Counted from the first letter of the stretch, positions 34,158 to 42,916 are shown. The stretch: 44,267 nt of DNA from Planctomycetota bacterium (GCA_020848735.1 JADLHO010000036.1:1-44267), one strand, 5' to 3'. The notes: generated by a model from the letters alone, not told the origin. Program-made: numbers and translations.

Positions 34158-34313
34158 TGCCGGGGGGCCGGTGCGACCGGGGCTCCGCTGGGGTATCTGG
34201 AGCGAGCGGCGGCTTGCGGTGCATGTCGTGAGGGGAGAGGGTTGACACAGCCGGCGCACCAGAGGAGGGCGGGATCGAGGATCCTGCTTCAGTCCGACCT
34301 GAGCACGAGAACC

Positions 34314-34739
34314 ATGCCGACCATTCCGAGATACCTCCTCTTCCTCTCCGCGCTGACGATCCTGGCGGGTGGCTTCAGCCTCGCCACCGCACGGGACCCC
34401 ATCTCCCGCATCGAACGCCTCGACGCGCGGTTCGTTCGCCTCTCGTTCTCCGCGGACGATCCGCCGCCGGTTGCGGCGTGCAGTGAGACGAGAACCATCA
34501 GCAAGTTCTCGTGCCTGAACAAGACCTGCCCGGTTGGGTCACTCTGCACTACGAACTGGCAGTCCGTGGACGACGAGTGGTGCGAGGCGAACTGCCTCGA
34601 AGGAGGCTCGTGCTGCGGCTACGAAGTGATCATCAATGCTCAATGCAAGTGCCGCACGACGGATGTGCAGTCCAGCACCGACTGCGGTCCTTGCGGGCAC
34701 TCTTACATGCCTCACTCACAGTGGATTGCCCTTCCCTGA
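34314..34739 (+). CDS. Small Cys-rich secreted protein, module B
   Basis: The 141-residue protein has a signal peptide (residues 6-24, cleavage near LATARD). After a 30-residue spacer come about fourteen cysteines, including NCLEGGSCCGY and CKC motifs, suggesting a disulfide-bonded extracellular domain. No family is recognised. It sits 15 nt before the next gene. The layout mirrors 11887-14002, although the sequences share little beyond Cys richness and CxC motifs. The in-frame start at 34242 would place 24 residues before the signal peptide. Confidence 0.75.
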   Translation: MPTIPRYLLFLSALTILAGGFSLATARDPISRIERLDARFVRLSFSADDPPPVAACSETRTISKFSCLNKTCPVGSLCTTNWQSVDDEWCEANCLEGGSCCGYEVIINAQCKCRTTDVQSSTDCGPCGHSYMPHSQWIALP

Positions 34740-34754
34740 GCCGGGGTTCGCAGA

Positions 34755-36647
34755 GTGACCAAGTCCAATATCCGTCGGACCGGTGCGCTGTGCGCAGGAG
34801 CGATCCTCGTTCTCGTGGCAGGATGGGGATACTCGTTGTTGCTACGACCAGCCGGCCAACGAGCAGAGACCTCGAGAGCGCATCAACCCCGTGTGGTGGA
34901 GCTGGAAGGGGATTCACTGCGCCCAAGATCCGGGACGGGGCTCCCGGATGGGTCCCGGCGTGCCTTGCAAGTCGGCGAAAGCGAAGGCGCGGAATCGGCA
35001 AGAGAGGTCGAGACAGTGTTTGCCGGCCAAGTGGTCACGGAGGGTACAGGGGATCCTCTGGAGAGTGGAAAGGTCTCGGTTGCGCTGGATGACGACCTTC
35101 GGATGCCCGTTGGCTGCCGCGTCGACGAGCACGGGAGATTCCGTATCGTGGTCACGGCACAGGAGTCGGTGCGGCAGGCGTGGTTGCACGTCACACGCTA
35201 TCCGGACCACCCGGCCCCTCTGCACGACGGAGTCCTGTTCTCTGCGCCGGTTTCACCGGGCGAGAACCTGAGAATCGAAATCCCCGACCGCAGGGGTCCA
35301 GCTCTCTCGGCACTCGTCGGGCATCTCGAGTTCGCAGGAGAACCCTGCGAGCGCGGTTACATCGTCCTGCGTGCGCGAGGAGATCGGGCCATGGCGCACC
35401 AGAACGGCTATCTCAGCGGGAACAGGGTCGAGGTCTTCGTTCCGTCCCGGGCGGGGCCCTTCACGGATGAGGTTCCGGGACCCCTCGTCCTCTCCCTGGT
35501 GGACTTCGGCAATCTGCACGCCCGCTGGTCCTTCGCGAGTTTCACCGAGCTCAGGGCGAGCCTGGCAACCGGGCTTAGGGGGCCGGAGCATGCGGTTCGC
35601 TTGAAGCTCGACCCCGCGCCCCAGGCTCTGCCGCCGAGTGCCCTGGTCTGGGCAGTCGGCGAGGAGGGTGAAGCACGCGAGAGGCGCATCGACGAGAGCG
35701 GTGAAGTGGTGTTGCGGGCCAGCCCGGGTTCGTATGGCCTGCTCGTGACCTGGCCCGAACTCGGCACGCGCGCCATGGCGGCATTCGATCTGCGCGCGGG
35801 CGACCGCGAGGTACCCGTGCATTGGAGTCACTTCGCCCCCGGGGACTGGTCGGTGGAATTCCACGTCACGCGAAGCGAGCCCGCGGGGCAGGTGCCGGTG
35901 AAGTCGGCGACGATCAAGGCCCATGCGGTCACGAGTCCCGACGGCGCCGTGCGTGGCAACGCGCATCACTTCGCGAGTGCCCGGACCGATGGGGAGGGAG
36001 TTGCGTACCTGACCGGATTGATCGAAGGCGAATATGCGATCACGCTGACGGCTCTCGAGGGCGAGTCCGTGTCGAGTCGAATCGTGGTGCCGGCCCAATC
36101 GGTGGTGGGAATCACCCTGCCACGCTGCGTACATGTCAGGCTCATGCTGATGGTCGGCCCCGATCCTCGCCGGCCGGCCGTGTTCGAGGATCTCCGCGTC
36201 CTTCTCGGTATGGACGGCGGGGCCTGGCTGGAGGAGCTCTCCGTGCTCGATCGGGCCGGTGCATCCAGACTGAGTCTGCGGGTTCCGGTGGCGACGCGGC
36301 AGCGGGTCGCGGTCGTGACGCGCAATCTCTATGCGTCGGAGGAGCTCGTCGTGCCGGCTGCGGCCGAGGATCAGATCGAACTCGTGCCAGCCTGGCGTTC
36401 GCGAGAGGCTCAGCACGGCGTCGTCCTCGACCAGACAGGTCGACCGGTTGCCGATGCGAGCGTCGAGCAGTTGCTCGTCGGCATCCCCGTGCCGGTCGCG
36501 CGGACCAGGACCGACGCGGAGGGCCGCTTCGTCCTGCAGGCCTGCTCGGAGCTCTCCGGCGAACTCGTGATCCGCGCTGGCGACAGGGTGCCCGATTCGC
36601 CGCCGCGCTTGGACCCGAGCCAGGTCCTCAGGATCACGGTGCGATGA
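34755..36647 (+). CDS. Membrane-anchored carboxypeptidase-regulatory-like protein, module B
   Basis: The 630-residue protein starts at GTG with a basic stretch and one transmembrane helix (residues 10-31, TGALCAGAILVLVAGWGYSL). The exported part opens with a carboxypeptidase-regulatory-like domain (FAGQVVTEGTGDPLESGKVS near residue 95) and closes with another (HGVVLDQTGRPVADASVEQL near 556). Between them are Ig-like or transthyretin-like strands. No catalytic residues are evident. Its stop overlaps the next start (ATGA). It is similar in design, not clearly in sequence, to the module A protein at 12389 and to the exported part of the sigma fusion at 30204. Confidence 0.75.
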   Translation: MTKSNIRRTGALCAGAILVLVAGWGYSLLLRPAGQRAETSRAHQPRVVELEGDSLRPRSGTGLPDGSRRALQVGESEGAESAREVETVFAGQVVTEGTGDPLESGKVSVALDDDLRMPVGCRVDEHGRFRIVVTAQESVRQAWLHVTRYPDHPAPLHDGVLFSAPVSPGENLRIEIPDRRGPALSALVGHLEFAGEPCERGYIVLRARGDRAMAHQNGYLSGNRVEVFVPSRAGPFTDEVPGPLVLSLVDFGNLHARWSFASFTELRASLATGLRGPEHAVRLKLDPAPQALPPSALVWAVGEEGEARERRIDESGEVVLRASPGSYGLLVTWPELGTRAMAAFDLRAGDREVPVHWSHFAPGDWSVEFHVTRSEPAGQVPVKSATIKAHAVTSPDGAVRGNAHHFASARTDGEGVAYLTGLIEGEYAITLTALEGESVSSRIVVPAQSVVGITLPRCVHVRLMLMVGPDPRRPAVFEDLRVLLGMDGGAWLEELSVLDRAGASRLSLRVPVATRQRVAVVTRNLYASEELVVPAAAEDQIELVPAWRSREAQHGVVLDQTGRPVADASVEQLLVGIPVPVARTRTDAEGRFVLQACSELSGELVIRAGDRVPDSPPRLDPSQVLRITVR

Positions 36648-37417
36648 ACGGGTCTCGCATAGGCGCCTTCGTCACCTCGCCAGGCGGCTGCTGCGCTGCG
36701 ACCGCGGTGATCGCCGTGCTTGCCTTCGCGTCGGGTTGCGGCGGGGACGGCCCGCCGCTTCCCGGCGCCCGGGTCCGACCTGTCTCCCCGGTGCGCGTGG
36801 TGGATCGCATCGTGGATCGAGGGACGGTCCTGCGCGGGGAGCAGGTGAGCTGCACGTTCCGGCTCGAGGCGAGAGCTCCTTGCGAGCTTCGAAATCGCTC
36901 CGAGAGTTGCGGCTTCGGACAGGTCTGGCTGCACATCGATGGCGTTGCCTTGCCCTTTCCGTTCGGCTCGCGCCAGGCGGTGACACGGGACGTCGCGCTG
37001 GTGATCACGGGGGAGTTCAGGTCGCTCAACCCCGGACCGCTGTTCCTGCCGCTGAACCTCCTGGTCATCGCTCCCGAGGGCGCCTCGTCGATCGAGCTGC
37101 TGGCCCGGGCGCGTGTCGTCGAGTCCTTGCTCTGGGAGCCGCTCGAGGATGCGCGCATGGTGCCCCTGGGCCACGTGGCCAGGCTGGCGCTCGCGACGGG
37201 CCAGGCCTTTGCAGTGCGGTTCCACCCGCGGCACGGCGGGGTCTCCGCATATGCCGAGCCGGAGGACGCCTCGCTCCGATCCTGGTCGCTCCTCGCGCTC
37301 GGCCCAGAGCAGCTCGGCGTCGGTCGAGCCTGGCAATCCGGTGTCCTGAGGATCGTCACGTCCGAGGGGCGACGGCTCTGGTTCGACCTTCCGGACGAGC
37401 TCGTCCCACAACGTTGA
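36644..37417 (+). CDS. Hypothetical lipoprotein, module B
   Basis: The 257-residue protein has a leader ending in FASGC (lipobox Cys near residue 32), so it should be lipid-anchored. The mature part is beta-rich with a pair of cysteines (SCTFRLEARAPCELRNRSESC). I recognise no family. The ATG overlaps the stop of the preceding gene by 4 nt, tying it to module B. Confidence 0.68.
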   Translation: MNGSRIGAFVTSPGGCCAATAVIAVLAFASGCGGDGPPLPGARVRPVSPVRVVDRIVDRGTVLRGEQVSCTFRLEARAPCELRNRSESCGFGQVWLHIDGVALPFPFGSRQAVTRDVALVITGEFRSLNPGPLFLPLNLLVIAPEGASSIELLARARVVESLLWEPLEDARMVPLGHVARLALATGQAFAVRFHPRHGGVSAYAEPEDASLRSWSLLALGPEQLGVGRAWQSGVLRIVTSEGRRLWFDLPDELVPQR

Positions 37418-37450
37418 GCACGCGCAGGCTTTGCGGCGCGCCACTCGAGC

Positions 37451-38317
37451 TCAGGGCCGCTCGACGACGAGCAGCCGCGCCACGCCGCCGGCCGCCTCGC
37501 TCGCCACGAGGACGCGCCCGTCTTGGAGCACGGCGAGGCCCTCGGGTTGGGGCAATTCGCTCTCCTCGAAGCGGAGCATGGCGAGCGCGTGGCCCGCGCG
37601 ATCGAGCCAGATCAGCGCGCGGTCGGCGGCGGAGAGGATCAGGAGTTCGTCGCGGCGCGGATCGACCGCGAGTTCGGAGATCGTGAGGTCGAGTGCCGGG
37701 CGCTTGCCCTTCTTGCCGCTGCGCTTCGCGAGTTCGGCGAGCTCGTCGCGGATGCGATCGACGTCGAGCTCGAGCAGCGGCTCGCGGGTCAGACGCGCGG
37801 TCGCGAGATCGACGGCCCAGATCCGGCGGAGATCGCGGGCGTCGCGACCGCGTGGGCGGTCCTTGGCGGCGAGGAGCAGGCGCCCGTGCGCGGCGTCGTG
37901 GGCGAGGCCCTCGAAATCGTCGTGAGGCAGATCGAGACGCAATCGACGGCCGCGCTCCAGGCTCGGAGCACCGCTGCCGTCGCGGCCCTCGCGGTATTCG
38001 GTCAGCTCGCCGTCGCTGCGCAGGACCCAATACGCCGCGGGCGTGCGCGCGAGTCCCTCGTAATCCCCGGGTCCGGCGAAGCGGAGCGTGCGTCGGAGCT
38101 CGCCGCGCACCGGATCGACGAGGAAGAGCGTGCCCGCCTCGTCCTGCACACAGGCGAGGGTCTGCTCGTCGACCCAGGCGATGCCGGAGACCTCGCGCAG
38201 CAGATCGGGCAGCGCGACGAGTCCCGCGCGCGCGGGGACCGCGGCCTCCTGACAACCCGCGGCCGCAGACAGGACGGCGATCGTGGCGAGGTGGCGGAGC
38301 GCGCGCATCGCGCGCAT
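37451..38317 (-). CDS. Lipoprotein with SdiA-regulated-type beta-propeller
   Basis: The 288-residue protein has a short leader ending in LSAAAGC (lipobox). The rest shows repeated propeller-like segments (EVSGIAWVDEQTLACVQD, FAGPGDYEGLART, HDDFEGLAHDAAHGRLLLA, PQPEGLAVLQDGRVLVASE) resembling the SdiA-regulated/YjiK family. ATGs at 38317 and 38308 are the best starts; an in-frame TTG at 38344 nearly abuts the stop of the upstream gene (38346), so the two form an operon. Role unknown, perhaps calcium-dependent or structural. Confidence 0.7.
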   Translation of the reverse strand: MRAMRALRHLATIAVLSAAAGCQEAAVPARAGLVALPDLLREVSGIAWVDEQTLACVQDEAGTLFLVDPVRGELRRTLRFAGPGDYEGLARTPAAYWVLRSDGELTEYREGRDGSGAPSLERGRRLRLDLPHDDFEGLAHDAAHGRLLLAAKDRPRGRDARDLRRIWAVDLATARLTREPLLELDVDRIRDELAELAKRSGKKGKRPALDLTISELAVDPRRDELLILSAADRALIWLDRAGHALAMLRFEESELPQPEGLAVLQDGRVLVASEAAGGVARLLVVERP

Positions 38318-38345
38318 CGTGCGCAGCGCGGCCTCGCGCGCCAAG

Positions 38346-39638
38346 TCAGGGCCGCTTCGGCAGGAAGCGGGAGGGGTCCCACGCGAAGGCCGTGCCCTCG
38401 CGATCGAAGCTCAGCGGCGTGCCGCTCCCGTCGAAAGCGACGGACGCGATGCCGAGCGCGCCCAGCGAGCGGCGCACGATTCCGCCAGCGGCGAGGGGGA
38501 CGAGGGCGAGGCGGCCGTCGGCGAGGGCGACGAGCGCTGCGCTGCCGTCGTCGGCGCAGGCGAGCGACGAGCCCAGGAAGCTCGGGCCGCGGGCATCCGT
38601 CGCGAGCGTCTCGTCGCGGACGATCGCGCCGTCGCGGGCGTCGAGGACGACGACGCGGCTGCCGCCCCGGAGCGTCGCGATCACGTGCGCGCCGTCCGTG
38701 CTGCTCGCCACGCACTCGATCCCGCGTCCGAGCTCCGCGTGCCAGGACTTGCCGCCCTTTGGGGTGAAGCCGGGCAGCGGCCACGCCGCGAGGCGTCCCT
38801 CGCCCTCGGCGAGCAGGACCTGCCGCCCGTCGCGCGTCCAATGCAGGGCGACGATCCCGAGCTCCCCCGGCCAATGCGCGAGCTCATGGCGCTCGCGCAG
38901 ATCCGCGTCGGCGCTCTCGAGCCGCGTGCGACGGCCGTCGGCGATCGCATAGGCGAGAGCCCGGCCGTCCGGTGCGATCGCGAGCGCCGTCAGGTTGGCG
39001 CCGCGCAGCGCGAGCCGCGCGCGCTCGCGGCCGCGTGCGACGTCGAGCACGTGGAGGGCTTCGGCCGAACGCGCATAGGCGGCGAGCGAGGCGTTCGCGG
39101 CGATCGCCGTGCTCGTGACCCCGAACTCGTGACGGCTGCGGTGCACGACGCCGCGCGGCGTGACGAGGCGGAGCTCGCCGTCCTCGCCGTCCTCGAAGCT
39201 CGCCGCCGCGGCGTCGCGCGGGATCGGCCGCGCGCCGAAGGGCAACCAGGTCGCGACCTTTGCCTCCCCGGCCGCGGGCAAGGCGTAGGGCCCGCTCTCG
39301 CCGTGGCTCATCACGTCGAGCGTCTCGCCGAAGAAGAGCGCGTCGCGCTCGCAGACGAGCGCATCGTGCTTCGCGGCGCTGTCGATGCCGGGCTCATCCT
39401 CGCGCAGCCGGAGGCGGCGCAGCGCGTCGCCGCATCGGGGGCAATGGCCGTCGGCGGGAATGATCCCCGGGCGTCCGCCGAAGCGGATCGCCTCGCCGAG
39501 AGCGGCGAGCACGCGCTCGCGGAGGGCCGCGTCGTCCTGCGCGGCCAGCGGAACCGCGACGAGCAACGCGGCGACGGCCCGGACGGCCGCGAACGCTCGC
39601 GCGAGGAACGGGATCGAAGACCTGCTCGTCGGTCTCAT
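38346..39638 (-). CDS. Exported WD40-like beta-propeller protein
   Basis: The 430-residue protein has a signal peptide (residues 10-33, cleavage near PLAAQDD). A short Cys motif CPRCGDALRR with a later Cys (ALVCERDA) may bind zinc. From about residue 160 on, WD40-like repeats appear (LTALAIAPDGRALAYAIADG, VALHWTRDGRQVLLAEGEG, CVASSTDGAHVIATLRGGS). No enzyme motif is present. It is the first gene of a two-gene leftward operon with the lipoprotein downstream. Confidence 0.72.
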   Translation of the reverse strand: MRPTSRSSIPFLARAFAAVRAVAALLVAVPLAAQDDAALRERVLAALGEAIRFGGRPGIIPADGHCPRCGDALRRLRLREDEPGIDSAAKHDALVCERDALFFGETLDVMSHGESGPYALPAAGEAKVATWLPFGARPIPRDAAAASFEDGEDGELRLVTPRGVVHRSRHEFGVTSTAIAANASLAAYARSAEALHVLDVARGRERARLALRGANLTALAIAPDGRALAYAIADGRRTRLESADADLRERHELAHWPGELGIVALHWTRDGRQVLLAEGEGRLAAWPLPGFTPKGGKSWHAELGRGIECVASSTDGAHVIATLRGGSRVVVLDARDGAIVRDETLATDARGPSFLGSSLACADDGSAALVALADGRLALVPLAAGGIVRRSLGALGIASVAFDGSGTPLSFDREGTAFAWDPSRFLPKRP

Positions 39639-39742
39639 CGTGGGGTCATGGATCCCGGGTGGGCGCGGACGTCACCGACCCGGGCGCGGCTCCGCATTGT
39701 CGAACTCCGTGGGCCGTGCCGCGGGTGGACGAAGCGGCGCGC

Positions 39743-39748
39743 TACTCT
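39743..39748 (+). promoter_or_regulatory. TACTCT -10-like box
   Basis: GC-TACTCT lies 14 nt before the ATG at 39763, giving a predicted leader of only a few bases. Confidence 0.33.
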
Positions 39749-39762
39749 CGTCGAACCCTCCG

Positions 39763-40251
39763 ATGCTGCGCAAGCTCGCCTTCGTCTCGCTCCTCCTGGC
39801 CGGGGTCTGGTGGTTCTGGCCGCTCGACGAGGCGACGCGTCTGCGCGCGCTCCCGCCGCGTCTGGCGGCGGCCTTCTCGGCCGGCAGCGTCGGCACGTGC
39901 CTCGATGCATTCGCCGCGGAGTACCACGACCATTCCGAAGGCTCGCGCGTGGACAAGGAGACGCTGCGCGCGGCGCTGCTCGGCCGACTCGCCGCGGGCC
40001 GCGGTGCGGACTTCGTGGCGCGCGTGCCCGCGGAGTCGATCCAGCTCGTCGAGTTCGACGCGGAGCGAGGCACGGCCCGACTCGACTTCGCACTCGAACT
40101 CGGACGCGTCTCCGCCGCGAGCGCCGAGTTCGGTGCGGCCGACGTGGACTGGGCGCTCGACGTCGAGGCGAGTCTCGCGCGGGACGAGCATGGCGACTGG
40201 CGCTTCGTCCGTTCGGTGCATCGCACGCGCGGCGGCCGGCGACCCGGCTGA
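39763..40251 (+). CDS. Small membrane-anchored hypothetical protein
   Basis: The 162-residue protein has an N-terminal hydrophobic segment (LAFVSLLLAGVWWFWPL) that may anchor it. The remainder has the size and pattern of an NTF2/SnoaL-like cone domain (helix AAEYHDHSEGSRVDKETLRAAL followed by strands LVEFDAERGTARLDFALEL and DWRFVRSVHR). The assignment is weak. It lies alone between a leftward operon and the HMA gene. Confidence 0.55.
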   Translation: MLRKLAFVSLLLAGVWWFWPLDEATRLRALPPRLAAAFSAGSVGTCLDAFAAEYHDHSEGSRVDKETLRAALLGRLAAGRGADFVARVPAESIQLVEFDAERGTARLDFALELGRVSAASAEFGAADVDWALDVEASLARDEHGDWRFVRSVHRTRGGRRPG

Positions 40252-40261
40252 GTGGACGCGC

Positions 40262-40267
40262 TAAGGT
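40262..40267 (+). promoter_or_regulatory. TAAGGT -10-like box before the HMA lipoprotein gene
   Basis: GC-TAAGGT lies 7 nt before GTG 40275 and 10 nt before ATG 40278. The same hexamer precedes cysQ at nearly the same distance. Confidence 0.4.
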
Positions 40268-40277
40268 GCGCGCCGTG

Positions 40278-40613
40278 ATGATCGTTCCGAACCTGCGTCC
40301 TGCCGCGCTCCTCTTCGCACTCCTCCTCGGCGCGGCCTGCGCCAGCGGCGGCTACGCCCTCGGCGACGACGCCGATGCACCGCTCCGCGGCGGACCCTTC
40401 CGCGTCGTCGTCCACGGCATGAGCTGCCCGCTCTGCGCGACGAACGTGGACCGCGCGATCGCGGAGCTGCCCGGGGTCGACAGCGTCGCGATCGACATGG
40501 CCTCGGGTGAGGTCATGGTCGCGCTGCAGAGCGGCGCCAGCGTCACGCGCCGCGCGCTCGCGTCGGCGGTGGCGAGCACGGGCTTCACCCTGGTCTCGAT
40601 CGAGGCGCCGTGA
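40278..40613 (+). CDS. Heavy-metal-associated (HMA) domain lipoprotein
   Basis: The 111-residue protein has a leader ending in LLGAAC (lipobox) and then one HMA domain with GMSCPLCATNVDRAI (metal-binding Cys-x-x-Cys) and the beta-alpha-beta pattern VDSVAIDMASGEVMVAL. It resembles periplasmic MerP-like or copper-binding proteins but is lipid-anchored. The stop overlaps the start of the next gene (TGATG), suggesting coupled translation with the beta-barrel. No P-type ATPase or mercury gene is nearby. Confidence 0.8.
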   Translation: MIVPNLRPAALLFALLLGAACASGGYALGDDADAPLRGGPFRVVVHGMSCPLCATNVDRAIAELPGVDSVAIDMASGEVMVALQSGASVTRRALASAVASTGFTLVSIEAP

Positions 40614-41437
40614 TGCCGGGCTGGACCCTCCGTTCGTCGCCCTTCGCCCTTCTCCTGCTGGCCGCAGCCGCCGTCGGCCAGGAGGCACCCAATACGCCCG
40701 CGGCCACGCGTCCCGCGGACGGGCAGTGGTACTTCCGCACGCGGCTCCAGATCGAGAGCTTCGACGACGACCCGCGCCGGGTCGTCGACGAGCTCTCCCG
40801 GGTCACCCTTCGCAACTCCATCGCGGTCGGCTTCGGCTCGCGCTGGTCGGCGGAGTTGATGGCGCCGGTCGAGGCCGAGGCGCGCGAGGGCGGCAGCGAC
40901 GAGTTCGGCGTGGGTGATCCCATGCTGACCGTGAAAGGGCGACTCTGGCAGCGTGACCTCGGACCGGTGGATTCGCTGCGCTTCGCCGTGATCCTCGGCG
41001 CGGAGCTCCCCAGCGGCCACGACGAACTCAGCAGTGACTCGGTCGATCCGGTGCTGGGCGGCGTCTTCACCGCGATCGTCGGCCGCCACGGGGTCAATGC
41101 CGCGCTGCGTCGCAAGTGGAACACCGGCGATTTCCGCGCCTATGCCGTGCCGGGCGACTCCTCGGCCGACGCGCTGCTCTGGGACCTCGCCTATCTCTAT
41201 CGCCTCAGCCCCGAGCTCTATGCGCCGGAGACCGAGGCCGCGACCTACTTCACGGTGGAGCTCAACGGTCTGCACGAGACCAACGACGATCACGAGACGA
41301 TCCTGCGCGCGGGCCTGCTCTACGAGGCTCGCGAATGGGCCTTCGAGTGCACGGCGGGACTGCCTCTGATCGAGGACGTCGATGCGCGCATGGAGCGCGA
41401 GTGGTCGATCGAGATCGGGTTCCGCTGGTTGTTCTGA
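40613..41437 (+). CDS. Predicted outer-membrane beta-barrel protein
   Basis: The 274-residue protein has a signal peptide (cleavage near AAVGQEA) and many alternating amphipathic strands. It ends in IEIGFRWLF, a C-terminal aromatic like the signal for insertion into the outer membrane. The overall pattern resembles the MetA/phenol-degradation transporter family of barrels. Its start overlaps the HMA lipoprotein stop, so it may help move or sense the same metal; that is inference. Confidence 0.7.
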   Translation: MPGWTLRSSPFALLLLAAAAVGQEAPNTPAATRPADGQWYFRTRLQIESFDDDPRRVVDELSRVTLRNSIAVGFGSRWSAELMAPVEAEAREGGSDEFGVGDPMLTVKGRLWQRDLGPVDSLRFAVILGAELPSGHDELSSDSVDPVLGGVFTAIVGRHGVNAALRRKWNTGDFRAYAVPGDSSADALLWDLAYLYRLSPELYAPETEAATYFTVELNGLHETNDDHETILRAGLLYEAREWAFECTAGLPLIEDVDARMEREWSIEIGFRWLF

Positions 41438-41445
41438 GCCCAGGG

Positions 41446-42903
41446 TCAGTTCGCCAGGGCCTCGACGATCCGCCGCCACGCCGCATCGACGTGCCGTTCC
41501 TCCGTGAGCGTCGCACCGATCGCCATGCGGAGCACGAAGCGCGAGCTGCCGTCCGCACGCGGCAGGCCCGTATGGCTCAGGTAGGCGGTGCCGCTCGCGT
41601 TCACGTTCGCGAGCAGCTCGCGATTGCGCGCGTCGGTTGCGGCGTCGTCGCCGCGCAGGCGGAAGCAGACGAGTGCGAAGGGGCTGGGGGCCACCAGCTC
41701 GAAGCGCGGGTCTGCGGCGACGAACGTGGCGAAGCGGCGCGCGAGCGCCACGTGGTGTCGCACGTGCGCGCGCAGGCCCTCGAGTCCGTAATGGCGCATC
41801 ACGAACCAGAGCTTGAGCGCGCGGAAACGTCGCCCGAGCGGGATCTGCCAATCGCGGTAGTCGATGACCGCGCCCGAGTCGCTGGCGCGGTTGCGGAGGT
41901 ACTCCGGGGTCACGCTGAGCGAATCGATCAGGGCCTTGCGGTCCCGCACCCAGAGCGCACTGCAGTCGAAGCTCGTCAGCAGCCACTTGTGAGGGTTGAA
42001 GCAGAAGGAGTCGGCGCGCGCGACGCCGTCGAGCATGGCGCGGTGCTCCTCGCAGATCGCGGCGGTGCCCGCATAGGCCGCGTCGACGTGGAGCCAGGCC
42101 TCGCCGCAGACCTCGCCGAGGGCGCGCAGCGGATCGACCGCGGTGGTGGAGGTCGTGCCCAGCGTGGCGCAGACGAAGAAGGGCACGCGTCCGGCTGCGC
42201 GGTCCGCGGCGATCGCGCGGGCGAGCGCGGCGGCGTCCATCGCGTAATGCGCGTCGACCGGCACGAAGCGCAGCGCGTCGTTGCCGCTCGCGTCGCGGCA
42301 GAGTCCCGCGATCATCGCGGCCTTCACGACGGAGGAGTGGGCCTGGGTCGAGGTGTAGGCGACGAGCGCCTCCGGCGCCGCGCCGCGTGCGAGCGCCCGG
42401 TGCCGCGCGGCGACCAGCGCGACGAGCACGGCTTCGCTCGCGGTGCCCTGGATGCTGCCGCCGCCGAGCGGCCCGAAGAACGTCGCGGGCAGGCCGATCG
42501 CGCGGCCGAGCCACTCGAGCATCCGCTCCTCGAGTTCGGTCGCCGCCGGACTCGTCGCCCAGAGCATGCCCTGCACCCCGAGTCCCGCCGAGAGCAGCTC
42601 GCCGAGGACCGCGGGTCCCGAGGCGCTGCAGGGGAAATAGGCGAAGAAGCCCGGCGACTGCCAATGCGTGAGGCCGGGGACGATCTTCGTCTCGAGGTCG
42701 GCGAAGACCGCGTCCCAGCCCTCGTCGCCGAGCCCGGTCTCCGGGGCCTGCGCGGGCAGGGCGCGCAGGAGCTCACCGGGAGCCTGGCGCGAGAGGACGG
42801 GCAGCGATTCGACGCGCTGCCAGTACTCCGCGATCCAGTCGACCATGCGGTGACCGAGGGCGCGGAACTGCTCTTTGTCCATGCGGCCGGGAGGCGTCGT
42901 CAT
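41446..42903 (-). CDS. PLP-dependent aromatic-L-amino-acid decarboxylase family
   Basis: The 485-residue protein has the group II decarboxylase layout: GFFAYFPCSASGP near residue 85, GGGSIQGTASEAVLVAL, LHVDAAYAGTAA and the PLP-lysine motif NPHKWLLTSFDCSALWVRD. It would decarboxylate tryptophan, tyrosine, phenylalanine or DOPA to the amine. The ATG at 42903 begins MTTPPGRMDKEQF; a second ATG at 42882 is also possible. The -10-like TATCCT lies 7 nt upstream. It converges with the barrel gene across 8 bp. Confidence 0.9.
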   Translation of the reverse strand: MTTPPGRMDKEQFRALGHRMVDWIAEYWQRVESLPVLSRQAPGELLRALPAQAPETGLGDEGWDAVFADLETKIVPGLTHWQSPGFFAYFPCSASGPAVLGELLSAGLGVQGMLWATSPAATELEERMLEWLGRAIGLPATFFGPLGGGSIQGTASEAVLVALVAARHRALARGAAPEALVAYTSTQAHSSVVKAAMIAGLCRDASGNDALRFVPVDAHYAMDAAALARAIAADRAAGRVPFFVCATLGTTSTTAVDPLRALGEVCGEAWLHVDAAYAGTAAICEEHRAMLDGVARADSFCFNPHKWLLTSFDCSALWVRDRKALIDSLSVTPEYLRNRASDSGAVIDYRDWQIPLGRRFRALKLWFVMRHYGLEGLRAHVRHHVALARRFATFVAADPRFELVAPSPFALVCFRLRGDDAATDARNRELLANVNASGTAYLSHTGLPRADGSSRFVLRMAIGATLTEERHVDAAWRRIVEALAN

Positions 42904-42910
42904 CGCCGAG

Positions 42911-42916
42911 AGGATA
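42911..42916 (-). promoter_or_regulatory. TATCCT -10-like box before the decarboxylase gene
   Basis: On the - strand, TATCCT lies 7 nt before the ATG at 42903, as in other near-leaderless starts here. Confidence 0.42.

Noticed and set aside
34242..34247. Perfect TTGACA as a promoter for module B
   Set aside because: No -10-like hexamer lies 15-19 bp downstream; the region there is GC-rich. It may still matter if another sigma factor is used, but I cannot support a promoter.
33339..34259. N-terminal extension of the sigma-sensor fusion through the CTTC tract (Phe-Leu-Pro-Ser repeats)
   Set aside because: The frame is open, but the sequence before 33338 is Pro/Arg/Ser-rich without domain character, and the ECF N-terminus begins normally at 33338. 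It overlaps the opposite sigma gene, which has recognisable regions 2 and 4.
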